Below, piece by piece: positions 1 to 6,712 of a DNA stretch of 9,709 bases (position 1 is the first letter of the stretch; each line of letters starts with the position of its first letter). A program made the position numbers and the translations under genes. The notes under the pieces were generated by a model. That model did not search any database. It was given only the letters and a program-made list of their open reading frames with translations, and had not been told where the DNA came from. The stretch comes from Candidatus Zhuqueibacterota bacterium 4484_188 (GTDB taxonomy: Bacteria > Calditrichota > Calditrichia > RBG-13-44-9), in assembly GCA_002049825.1 (NCBI GenBank), contig MVCZ01000085.1:1-9709 (forward strand), read 5' to 3'.

Positions 1-857
1 CCGGTTTGTTGAATAAGGCGAAAAATGGGCGGTCTGTCCCAACTGTTCCAATAGAAATTTGGAATCAATCCTTTCGGAATAATTCGCAGTGTATTTTTGT
101 ATAGCCCTCCGCCGGTAATGTGTGCTATTCCTTTTACATCAAAATTTTGGGTTAGCTGGTGAATCAAAGGAAAATAGTTGATATGAATTTTTAGCAGTTC
201 ATCACCAAGCGTATTGTTGAGTTCCGGGACAAAATCACCGGGAGCGTAGTGCGCAAATAACACTTTGCGTGCCAGGGAATAGCCGTTGGTGTGTAAACCG
301 TTTGACGCCACGCCTATCATCACATCCTTTTCCTGAATTCGGCTGCCATCAATGATTTCTTCCTGTTCAACGACCCCGACAATGGTACCGGCTAAATCAT
401 AATCTTCCGCCCGGTAAAGATCGGGCATTTCAGCCGTTTCGCCACCGATGAGCGGGAGTTGCGCCTTCCGGCAGGCTTCAACAAACCCCTGAATGATTTG
501 CCGGTAAACGCGCTCGTCCAGTTTACCGCAGGCGAAATAATCCAGGAAGAAAAGAGGACGAGCGCCGCAAACCGCAATGTCGTTTATGCAGTGATTGACT
601 AAATCCTGACCAACTGTGCGGTGTTTATTCATCAGTACCGCTACTTTTAGTTTAGTACCTACACCATCGGTGCTGGCAACCAGTACCGGCTTGCGATACG
701 CTTCTGCGGGAAATTTAAAAAATCCGCCGAAGGCACCGATATTTTTCAGTACGTTCTTGTTATGGGTTCCGGCAATCAAGTCTTTGATTTTCCCCAGCGA
801 TTTCTCCGCTTTTTCCACATCCACACCGGCTTCTTTGTAGGTCAGTTGCTTACCCAT
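1..857 (-). CDS. purM: Phosphoribosylformylglycinamidine cyclo-ligase (AIR synthetase), 3' end off the window
   Basis: PurM closes the imidazole ring in purine synthesis: it converts formylglycinamidine ribonucleotide plus ATP to aminoimidazole ribonucleotide in the cytosol. About 285 codons are visible, against a usual length of about 345, so roughly 60 C-terminal residues lie beyond the left edge. Family blocks appear in the expected order: STDGVGTKLKVA (about residues 62-73), GQDLVNHCINDIAVCGARP (83-101), the GGETAEMPDLY loop (138-148), ASNGLHTNGYSL (184-195), HITGGGL (246-252) and PPIFRL near the edge. The start is the ATG at 857-855, preceded by AGGAG at 866-862. The frame is unbroken across the visible part, in contrast to the two genes upstream of it. 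It is the last visible gene of a minus-strand run with the acyl-CoA synthetase and the DUF4416 remnant. The function is certain from the family; operon membership is inferred from spacing. Confidence 0.96.
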   Translation of the reverse strand, partial: MGKQLTYKEAGVDVEKAEKSLGKIKDLIAGTHNKNVLKNIGAFGGFFKFPAEAYRKPVLVASTDGVGTKLKVAVLMNKHRTVGQDLVNHCINDIAVCGARPLFFLDYFACGKLDERVYRQIIQGFVEACRKAQLPLIGGETAEMPDLYRAEDYDLAGTIVGVVEQEEIIDGSRIQEKDVMIGVASNGLHTNGYSLARKVLFAHYAPGDFVPELNNTLGDELLKIHINYFPLIHQLTQNFDVKGIAHITGGGLYKNTLRIIPKGLIPNFYWNSWDRPPIFRLIQQT

Positions 858-888
858 TTCACTCCTTTGTTAATCCTTCACCTGTTGT

Positions 889-1335
889 TCAAATAAATCC
901 TGCTACCATTCTGCTAATTGTTTTAAATATGGTCCTGTCGATAGTCCGGGTAGGTCCATTCGTTCACCCGGAACTGTTTTTTTCGATATCGCAGGTGAAC
1001 ATCGCCAAAAATGCCTCTTCCCAGGTACACCCGGTGATCATAATCCTTGGTCGTTGCCAAAACCAGTTTTGCCGCGCAAATATACCCGGGATCGATGTTT
1101 ACCCGGCGGTTGTGATTAAGTGAATAATCCGCCTCGATGGTGTTTGTTGCCATTTTAAAATCTGGCAGAGCAAGCGTCGGAAGGCTACCATTTGCTTGGT
1201 TAAATTTGTCCCCATTTCGTCGGTGTAATATTCCGAAAAATCGAAAGGATAAACCTCGGATCGCAAATCGATTTGCGAAAAAAGCGTTTCCAGGCGATGA
1301 AAAATCTCTTCAAGCGGAGCCTGAGGTACATCGAT
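889..1335 (-). pseudogene. DUF4416 family protein, remnant with lost N-terminus and internal frame break
   Basis: This stretch encodes recognisable pieces of a DUF4416 protein, a family of about 180 residues with no established function, but in at least two frames. Piece 1 (from 1335 to about 1171) reads LEEIFHRLETLFSQIDLRSE and then VYPFDFSEYYTDEMG, the conserved N-terminal half. Piece 2 (from about 1171 to 923) reads LPDFKMATNTIEADY, then NRRVNIDPGYI, KLVLATTKDYDHRVYLG and EWTYPDYR, the conserved C-terminal half. A TGA at 1338-1336 lies directly upstream of piece 1, so the first 20-odd residues of the family are missing. At the junction several residues expected between the halves are also missing. 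After the TAA at 925-923, the neighbouring frame continues as IFKTISRMVAGFI to a TGA at 891-889, resembling the family's usual C-terminal tail, so there may be a third lesion. A 76-residue ORF starting at the ATG at 1153 is only the C-terminal half of the gene. The family assignment is recalled from conserved blocks, not computed. Confidence 0.78.
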
Positions 1336-3104
1336 TCAATAATGTCGGCGTATCTTTTTTCCACCACATTTCTCTTTATTTTCAGGCTGGGAGTTAATTC
1401 GCCGCTCTCCAGGGTAAACGGTTCTTTTATCAACCGGAACTCTTTTAGTGTTTCATAACTTGCCAGGTCAACCGAAACCCGGTCGATCTCGGAGCGAAAG
1501 AGTGCCTGGATTTTTTCGTTTTTTAGCAACTCATCTTCATCTGCAAAAGAAATCTGGTTATTCTGTGCGTAAGATTTAACCTTCTCCATATTGGGAACGA
1601 GCAGCGCGCTGCAATATTTTCGTTTATCGCCAATTACCACTGCCTGTTCCACGTATGGTGAAGTGATCAGCAAATTCTCAATAGGTTGCGGGGCGACATT
1701 CTTGCCCCCGGAAGTTACAATGATATTCTTTTTGCGATCGGTAATAAACAGAAATCCATCCTTATCCAGGTATCCGATGTCGCCGGTGTGCAGCCATTTT
1801 TCCGAGTCGATTGCATCTTTGGTGGCTTCTTCGTCCTTGTAGTAACCTTGCATCACGTGAGGGCCGCGGGTCAGTATTTCTCCATCTTCGGCAATTTTAA
1901 CTTCAACATTGGGGATGGGCGGTCCAACCGAACCGAATTTAATTTTATCGACCAGATTTACCGCAATAACCGGGGAAGATTCGGTTAGTCCGTAGCCTTC
2001 CAAAAGAACCAGACCGGCGGAATTAAAAAATTCGCCGATTTCCCTGGATAAAGGAGCGCCGCCGGAAACAAAAAGGCGGATTTTGCCGCCGACGTTCTCC
2101 TTCAATTTCGAATACACCAGTTTGTCGGCAAGATTGTGCTTTATTTTTAGAAGTCCATTAATTGCATATCCATTGTGTTTATACAAATTGACCTTTTTAC
2201 CCAGCTCAATTGCCCAGAAGAAGATTTTTCGTTTGAGTGAGGAACTTTCTTCCAGTGAATCCAGTACCTTGGCGTAGACTTTATCGAAAAACCGGGGGAC
2301 ACTGGTCATGATGGTTGGACGAACCTCTTTAAGATTATCGGCAACCGTGTCGATGCTTTCGGCGTAGGCGATAGTGGCGCCGGCATGGAGCGCAAGGTAA
2401 TGTCCTGCCATTCGTTCGAAGACGTGAGAAAGCGGAAGGAAAGAAAGAAAAGTGTCGTTTTCGTCAACCGAGATTACCTGGCGAGATCCTTCTACATTAG
2501 ACAGGAAATTTCCATGGGTCAGCATGACACCCTTAGGTAAACCGGTTGTCCCCGAAGTATAAATTATACTGGCTAAATTGTCTCGCTTAATTCCTTGCAG
2601 CGATTCCTCAATTAATTCCGGTTCTTTCTGCAACAGTTTTTCACCGGTCTCGGCAATTTGCTGCCAGCTTAAAAGATCATCCCCTCCTTCGCCTTCCATG
2701 AGAATAATCTTCTTTAAATGTTTCAGCTTACCCTGAATCTCTTTTATCTTTTGCAACTGGTGTTCACGGGAGAGAATCAGCACCTTGCCTTCCGAATTAT
2801 TGATGATAAATTCGATATGCGATGGCAGAAGTGTGGGATAAATGGGAACGGTACATGCGCCAATCGAGAGAATCGCATAATCGGCGAGCGCCCATTCCAC
2901 ACGGTTTTCTGATAGTAGCAACACCCGGTCACCTTTTTCCACACCTATGGATTTTAACCCCGCCGCAAAATTGTGTGCCTTGCTCTTCAGCTCTTTAAAC
3001 GATATTGAGTGATACATTTCCCCCGATTTGTACATCATCCCGGTCTTCTCCGGAAATTTCTCACAGACGGTCTTGAACATTTCGCCCAGGCTGGAATATT
3101 GCAT
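1200..3104 (-). CDS. Long-chain fatty acid-CoA ligase (AMP-forming), with an abnormal C-terminal tail
   Basis: This enzyme activates long-chain fatty acids with ATP and CoA to acyl-CoA and AMP plus pyrophosphate, feeding beta-oxidation or lipid synthesis, usually at the inner face of the membrane. It is 634 residues and belongs to the FAA1/FadD15-like branch of the ANL superfamily. The ATP-binding loop YTSGTTGLPKG is at 182-192, LPLSHVFER at 223-231, VSGGAPL at 346-352, YGLTESSP at 371-378, TGDIGYLDKDG at 440-450 and the hinge segment DRKKNIIVTSGGKNVAP at 456-472. The C-terminal lysine motif LTPSLKIKR is at 570-578. The ATG at 3104-3102 has a strong GGAGG ribosome site at 3116-3112. The normal protein should end soon after IIESMY at 588-593. 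Instead residues 594-634, rich in Arg and Lys, are the DUF4416 remnant read in the wrong frame, because the natural stop has been lost. All catalytic motifs lie before this tail, so activity is plausible. Confidence 0.93.
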   Translation of the reverse strand: MQYSSLGEMFKTVCEKFPEKTGMMYKSGEMYHSISFKELKSKAHNFAAGLKSIGVEKGDRVLLLSENRVEWALADYAILSIGACTVPIYPTLLPSHIEFIINNSEGKVLILSREHQLQKIKEIQGKLKHLKKIILMEGEGGDDLLSWQQIAETGEKLLQKEPELIEESLQGIKRDNLASIIYTSGTTGLPKGVMLTHGNFLSNVEGSRQVISVDENDTFLSFLPLSHVFERMAGHYLALHAGATIAYAESIDTVADNLKEVRPTIMTSVPRFFDKVYAKVLDSLEESSSLKRKIFFWAIELGKKVNLYKHNGYAINGLLKIKHNLADKLVYSKLKENVGGKIRLFVSGGAPLSREIGEFFNSAGLVLLEGYGLTESSPVIAVNLVDKIKFGSVGPPIPNVEVKIAEDGEILTRGPHVMQGYYKDEEATKDAIDSEKWLHTGDIGYLDKDGFLFITDRKKNIIVTSGGKNVAPQPIENLLITSPYVEQAVVIGDKRKYCSALLVPNMEKVKSYAQNNQISFADEDELLKNEKIQALFRSEIDRVSVDLASYETLKEFRLIKEPFTLESGELTPSLKIKRNVVEKRYADIIESMYLRLRLKRFFIAWKRFFRKSICDPRFILSIFRNITPTKWGQI

Positions 3105-3111
3105 ATATTAT

Positions 3112-3116
3112 CCTCC
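3112..3116 (-). promoter_or_regulatory. Ribosome binding site of the acyl-CoA ligase
   Basis: The minus strand reads GGAGG, with seven bases before the ATG at 3104. It fixes the start of the ligase. Confidence 0.8.
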
Positions 3117-3440
3117 ATCTTAGGTTAATAAATGTCTAATTTAATGAAAATTTTACAATCTTGTCAACCTTTAATTCCCTGATTGCTATTTTTCCGTAAA
3201 ACCAACTACAAGCGATGTGTCGACAATGGATAAAAACGGGAGACATAACTGCAGTGCAAAACGGTGCGGAAAATTTATTTATTGTTGCTTGTGAAATATA
3301 ATGAAATCCAATCTCAATAAATGCACTGAAAGCGGATTTTTATTTATTTTTACCTCAATGTAAAATAAGAATACCTCTATTCCTGTGTTTATATACAAAC
3401 GTAACATTTGAAATAAATATCTCAGAAAAAATCTTTTTCC
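3117..3440. other. AT-rich divergent intergenic spacer
   Basis: This stretch separates the minus-strand ligase from the plus-strand cytochrome. No coding region, tRNA or repeat family was recognised. It has stop codons in all frames. A weak hairpin pairs AAATCC (around 3304) with GGATTT (around 3334) across a 24-base loop, followed by T-rich sequence; it is too weak to call a terminator. Its likely role is to hold the two diverging promoters and possibly operators, none of which shows a clear palindrome. Confidence 0.6.
3139..3167 (-). promoter_or_regulatory. Possible sigma70-type promoter for the minus-strand acyl-CoA ligase operon
   Basis: On the minus strand a perfect TTGACA (3167-3162) is followed after 17 bases by TTAAAT (3144-3139), a four-of-six match to TATAAT. 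It lies about 35 bases upstream of the ligase start codon. The -10 match is modest and the region is AT-rich, so chance similarity is possible. Confidence 0.45.
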
Positions 3441-3470
3441 TTGACATACATATTGTGTAAAAATTATTTT
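3441..3470 (+). promoter_or_regulatory. Likely sigma70-type promoter of the cytochrome-porin operon
   Basis: TTGACA at 3441-3446 is a perfect -35 box. With an 18-base spacer TATTTT (3465-3470) matches TATAAT at four of six positions; TTATTT with 17 bases is an alternative. The site lies about 80 bases upstream of the cytochrome ATG, leaving a short untranslated leader. No other promoter of this quality was seen between the two diverging genes on this strand. Confidence 0.5.
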
Positions 3471-3540
3471 AATCCAAGAAGATTTGTTTGAAATTGTTTA
3501 ATTGCTCTCGGTTAACGTAAAGAACGCGCAACTTAAATTT

Positions 3541-3545
3541 GGAGG
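3541..3545 (+). promoter_or_regulatory. Ribosome binding site of the decahaem cytochrome
   Basis: GGAGG with six bases before the ATG at 3552. It is a near-ideal Shine-Dalgarno site and selects this ATG. Confidence 0.8.
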
Positions 3546-3551
3546 AAAAGT

Positions 3552-4505
3552 ATGAAAAGCGAAACGTTGATGGTAGGTAGGTGGAGATTCATCAGCCTCG
3601 TCTTTGTGCTTAGCTTGATTCTCATACTACCTGCTTATCTGCTCGGTAATAGCGTACAAAAGGCAGAGAAGGTGGGAGATGAAACCTGTGCTGAGTGTCA
3701 TGACGAGGTAGCGGCTGATTTCGCCAAAAATATTCATGCTATTAATGCGGGCTCGAAAGGCTTTTTATGCGAATCCTGTCATGGTCCCGGTTCCCTGCAT
3801 GCTGAAGAAGGCGATGCAACATTAATTTATAATCCGGCGAAGGATTATAATCCAACTGGCACAAATACCTGTCTGGATTGTCACAATGGTTCGAATTTTG
3901 AATCGGTTACCGGTAAGGCTCATTATGAATTGGCGAACGGCTGCAGTGACTGCCATGTGGTTCATTCCACAAAAAAAATGCTGCTCAAAAAAGCCGGGAG
4001 TGAATTGTGCAGTGATTGCCACCAGGACATTCGGGCGGAATTTCTGTTGACCTCCCATCACCCGGTGCGTGAGGGATTAATGGAGTGCCAGGATTGCCAT
4101 GAAGTCCACGGTGGAACCACTAAGCACGCTTTTGCCGATGGCAGCCGCGAATTATGCGTCTCCTGCCATCCTGCGAAAGAAGGTCCATTTGTTTATGAGC
4201 ATCAGCCGGTGAATGAGGATTGTGGTATTTGCCATGACCCGCACGGAGCGGTTGCGGACAATTTACTGAAGCAAAGTGAACCGGCGTTGTGTCTGAGCTG
4301 TCATCCGATGCATTTTCATACTTCAATTACCGGATTTAATGGCAATTTCACCGGACCGATTCATACCGATCGTGGCGGAAAATCTACCCTGGATGGATTT
4401 AAAGCAGCCATGTTAACCAAATGTACTCAGTGCCACACGCAAATTCATGGCTCGGATATGCCTTCTCAGAGCATCTCCGGACAGGGAAAAGCTTTAACAC
4501 GATAA
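3552..4505 (+). CDS. Decahaem c-type cytochrome, DmsE/MtrA family (periplasmic electron carrier)
   Basis: This 317-residue protein has exactly ten CXXCH haem-binding motifs, starting at Cys46, 73, 107, 131, 153, 179, 202, 224, 247 and 291. Residues 13-31 form a hydrophobic segment after a short basic start, consistent with export. Length, haem number and the closing block CTQCH followed by IHGSDMPS fit the DmsE/MtrA family, as does the segment with GPF..EH.PV.EDC.ICH..HG around 211-232. MtrA-like proteins form a chain of haems that is inserted into a barrel partner and carries electrons between the periplasm and the cell surface, in either direction. The barrel gene follows after 15 bases, which supports this role. 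There is no surface cytochrome (MtrC/OmcA-like) or inner-membrane quinol oxidase (CymA-like) gene in the window, so the terminal partner is unknown. A stretch at about 252-290 between the ninth and tenth haems has no CXXCH. Confidence 0.93.
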   Translation: MKSETLMVGRWRFISLVFVLSLILILPAYLLGNSVQKAEKVGDETCAECHDEVAADFAKNIHAINAGSKGFLCESCHGPGSLHAEEGDATLIYNPAKDYNPTGTNTCLDCHNGSNFESVTGKAHYELANGCSDCHVVHSTKKMLLKKAGSELCSDCHQDIRAEFLLTSHHPVREGLMECQDCHEVHGGTTKHAFADGSRELCVSCHPAKEGPFVYEHQPVNEDCGICHDPHGAVADNLLKQSEPALCLSCHPMHFHTSITGFNGNFTGPIHTDRGGKSTLDGFKAAMLTKCTQCHTQIHGSDMPSQSISGQGKALTR

Positions 4506-4508
4506 TTC

Positions 4509-4516
4509 AGGGGGCG
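4509..4516 (+). promoter_or_regulatory. Ribosome binding site of the porin gene
   Basis: AGGGGGCG, with four bases before the ATG at 4521, inside the 15-base gap after the cytochrome stop. It implies co-transcription and separate initiation of the two genes. Confidence 0.6.
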
Positions 4517-4520
4517 AATA

Positions 4521-6328
4521 ATGAAAAAAGAACATCGAATAACATCTGTTTTAGTGCTGTCATTTCTATGCTTGTTTGCAGTTTTGCCGGTATTTGCCCA
4601 GGAAACCACCACTCAGTGGAATCTGTGGGTCGGGAATCATTATACCGGTTTGAATGACTACACCCTAAAGGTTGCTGAGTTTGACCGAAACGTTGATGGA
4701 TTTGTGCCGGAATTTAAATTGAATTTCGCTCAATACCGCGATAACAAAGGCTTTGGGGTGAACGGCTATTTTTATGATCCCAAGAGAATGGGATTCACAT
4801 TTGAGGGGAATTCCTCGAATCTGTTCGAAGCCCGTGTTTCTTACAATTCCTTCTACCGGCAGTACCAGCGCGACCTGATGAACAACCTGATTGTGAGGGA
4901 AGCCGGTAACCGGGAGGGCACCACTATGGGTGGAAAAATGATCACCCATGAGGATCTGAATCCGGCGGCAGACTATGGATTTCGCCGGCAGGAGATTCGT
5001 ACCGACCTTGGGTTTAAAATCCCCGGTCTGGAAAACATTAAGGTAATTGCCAGCCACCGATCAATTCTGGAGAAAGGCAGCGATCAGCACAAATTTGCCC
5101 ACAATCTGAAATTGAAGGCAAAGGTTGCCAAAGGCTTGTTCCTGGCGCAATTGATCAATTCGAATACCAAGAACAAGGAAGGCGACCTGAATTTAAACGG
5201 CAACCAGGCAAATCTGAAATTTGCTTACCCGGTATTTAAGGGCGGTAAATTTATTGCCAGTGGAGTGGTCGGGAGGTACGAAAACGACCCGGTGAGTATT
5301 GATTTGGCATCCTGGCGGGAAAACCGCGCCGGCGGCGGACAAGATTTTGATTGGGTGCGGTATTCAAATTTAACTCGCACGGAGCAGAAAGGCGCAGCTG
5401 AACTGATTTATCAACCGAAATCGAGGTACCGCTTGTCACTGTTGACCAGCTAATGAAATTTACCGGACGGTTTAAATATTATTTCGACAATATTGATAAT
5501 CCGTTTGCGCCATATAATATCATGTTCGAACGATCCGGCCGGGCAGCAAATCTCACACCGCCACCGAATAATAGTAAAGTCTACTATTATCAGCGTGACG
5601 CACTGCGTTACGGGAACATTACCAACTTACCGACCCAGGTTCACGGGATCAATCTTGATCTGCAATTTAAACCGTCGCCGCAGGTGAATTTCACTGCGGG
5701 TGTGAACATGCGACTGGGATCGAACAGCGACGCACCGGAACTGGATTTTCAACAGAAATCCTACCAACCTAAGCTGGCGTTTACCTATGTACCGGGAGAT
5801 AAGTTCAGTTTCTTCAGCAGCTATTCTTATCTCTACCAGACGCAGAACGGACTGGCAACGGTTGCAATGATGGATGGCTGAGCGGGTCATTTTGTCGGTG
5901 CAGGTAGCACCATCAGGCATTTCGGTTCTTTATACGGAGACATGGATTACACCAGTAAAGCTCACATGGCTTCTGCTAACCTTTATTACCATCCCAATAC
6001 CAGCATCAAATTTTCCTTGGGCGCAAATATCAGTAAAAGTGAAGCCCAATTCAACCCGATTCAAATGCCAACGGTTGGACAGGATGTTTTGGATGCCATC
6101 GAAGCCGGTTATTACGATTATAGCATGATCAATAACTACTCTGATCTTTCCTACACCTTTGTCAATTTCAAGTTCGGAACGGAGTACAAGCTTTCCCAAT
6201 CCCTGGCTTTTACCGTTGATGTCGATTATTACGATTTGACCGATAAGCAAGGATATGTCTATGGCGATGAGACCGGTTCCTTTTACATTATCAGAACCGG
6301 TTTACGTTTGGGCAATTTCGGTTTTTAG
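4521..6328 (+). pseudogene. MtrB/PioB-type outer-membrane beta-barrel, interrupted by a frame break and an in-frame TGA
   Basis: Partners of decahaem cytochromes in this family form a large beta-barrel that sheathes the haem chain across the outer membrane. The start at 4521 gives a clear signal peptide (basic MKKEHR, hydrophobic core, cleavage expected after VFAQ, about residue 27). Alternating polar-hydrophobic strands rich in Tyr, Phe and Asn follow, as in KLNFAQYRD and GFGVNGYFYD. Frame 1 runs 310 codons to TAA at 5451-5453. The barrel then resumes in another frame (KFTGRFKYYFDNIDNPFAPY, from about 5453) up to TGA at 5879-5881. The same frame continues past the TGA without further stops for about 149 codons and ends GNFGF, a C-terminal Phe typical of barrel assembly signals. 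Total coding length is about 600 codons, shorter than the near-700 of MtrB as I recall it, so an internal deletion at the first break is possible. The N-terminal CXXC of Shewanella MtrB is absent. If the TGA is read as selenocysteine, only the first break disables the gene. Confidence 0.75.
5879..5917 (+). promoter_or_regulatory. In-frame TGA followed by a SECIS-like hairpin (possible selenocysteine recoding site)
   Basis: The TGA at 5879-5881 sits inside an otherwise open frame, in the context MMDG-stop-AGHFVGAG. Twenty bases downstream a perfect 5-bp stem, GGTGC (5897-5901) with GCACC (5907-5911), encloses the loop AGGTA (5902-5906). A lower stem of four pairs, two of them G-U (5891-5894 with 5914-5917), lies beyond a 2x2 internal loop. 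Bacterial selenocysteine elements are hairpins just after the UGA with G and U in a small apical loop. From memory, the E. coli fdhF element has GGUUGCAGGUCUGCACC. The likeness of stem and loop is striking, but the same bases also encode Gly-Ala-Gly-Ser-Thr, and the gene has another lesion upstream. A nonsense mutation is the main alternative. Confidence 0.35.
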
Positions 6329-6355
6329 TGCCGTTGGTTCATTTTTAAACAGCAG

Positions 6356-6384
6356 AGCCCCCTTTACCGGGGGCTTTTTTATTT
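6356..6384 (+). terminator. Rho-independent terminator of the cytochrome-porin operon
   Basis: A perfect 7-bp GC-rich stem, AGCCCCC (6356-6362) with GGGGGCT (6369-6375), encloses the loop TTTACC and is followed by a run of T and then ATTT. It starts 28 bases after the last stop of the porin gene and closes the operon. Confidence 0.9.
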
Positions 6385-6408
6385 AAGGCGGGAGGAATCG
6401 TTAAAATT

Positions 6409-6663
6409 AAAATTGGAAAGTTTGAAGTTCAGCCTTCCGAGTTCTCTTGTCCGATGTTTGCCCTTCGACCTTTCGACACTGTTCAAGACAGGCTCCCTGT
6501 CTGCTGGCGCATGCCAGTTCTGCCTGCCGACGCAGTCAGTCAGGCGTTCAGAGTGAGATGCCGGATACTTGATATCTGCTACCGGCAACCTGTAACCAGT
6601 AACCAGCCCTTCGACTCCGCTCAGGACAGGCAACCAGCCTGAATAAATATAAATTCCAATTTT
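6409..6663. repeat. Dispersed-repeat block bounded by a 10-bp inverted repeat
   Basis: This fills most of the 330-base spacer between the terminator and pgpH. A perfect inverted pair, AAAATTGGAA (6409-6418) and TTCCAATTTT (6654-6663), flanks it. Inside are two copies of a 22-base unit beginning TTCGAC and ending GACAGGC (6472-6493 and 6610-6631, 18 of 22 identical). It also holds a perfect hairpin AGACAGG-CTC-CCTGTCT (6486-6502) and a second, CTGGC-GCAT-GCCAG (6504-6517). CTGCCTGCCGACGCAGTCAG is at about 6520-6539, and AACCAGT/AACCAGC copies lie near 6595-6607 and 6632-6638. Units of the type CCTTCGACTCCGCTCAGGAC are, to my knowledge, widespread intergenic repeats in environmental bacterial genomes. 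Open frames here (for example 6454-6642 on the plus strand) are read-through of repeats, not genes. No transposase is present. Confidence 0.65.
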
Positions 6664-6700
6664 CTGCTTTTTTGATTATATTAGGACAACGATATGCGGG

Positions 6701-6708
6701 AAAGGAAG
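6701..6708 (+). promoter_or_regulatory. Ribosome binding site that decides the GTG start of pgpH
   Basis: AAAGGAAG with four bases before the GTG at 6713. No in-frame ATG lies at a suitable distance from a Shine-Dalgarno site, and the first residues MVKSGNKLF match the basic cytoplasmic lead expected before the first membrane helix. Confidence 0.6.
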
Positions 6709-6712
6709 TATT

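Noticed and set aside
3300..3340. Terminator-like pairing AAATCC/GGATTT with T-rich tail
   Set aside because: Six A-T-rich pairs over a 24-base loop are too weak, and no gene ends nearby on either strand.
4665..5057. 130-residue open frame on the minus strand
   Set aside because: It lies wholly inside the barrel gene, has no ribosome site and no recognisable family blocks; it is a shadow of the coding strand.
5400..5453. Programmed -1 frameshift in the barrel gene
   Set aside because: The direction of the shift would fit, but no slippery heptamer exists in the frame before the TAA.
5942..6328. Separate gene starting at ATG 5942
   Set aside because: It is in the same frame as the barrel segment before the TGA at 5879-5881 and simply continues that barrel; no Shine-Dalgarno site precedes it.
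6454..6642. 62-residue plus-strand open frame and an 84-residue minus-strand open frame (6379-6633)
   Set aside because: Both are translations of the dispersed repeat units; their peptides (PFDTVQDR, PFDSAQDR, LSGVEG) are typical products of such repeats, not of genes.
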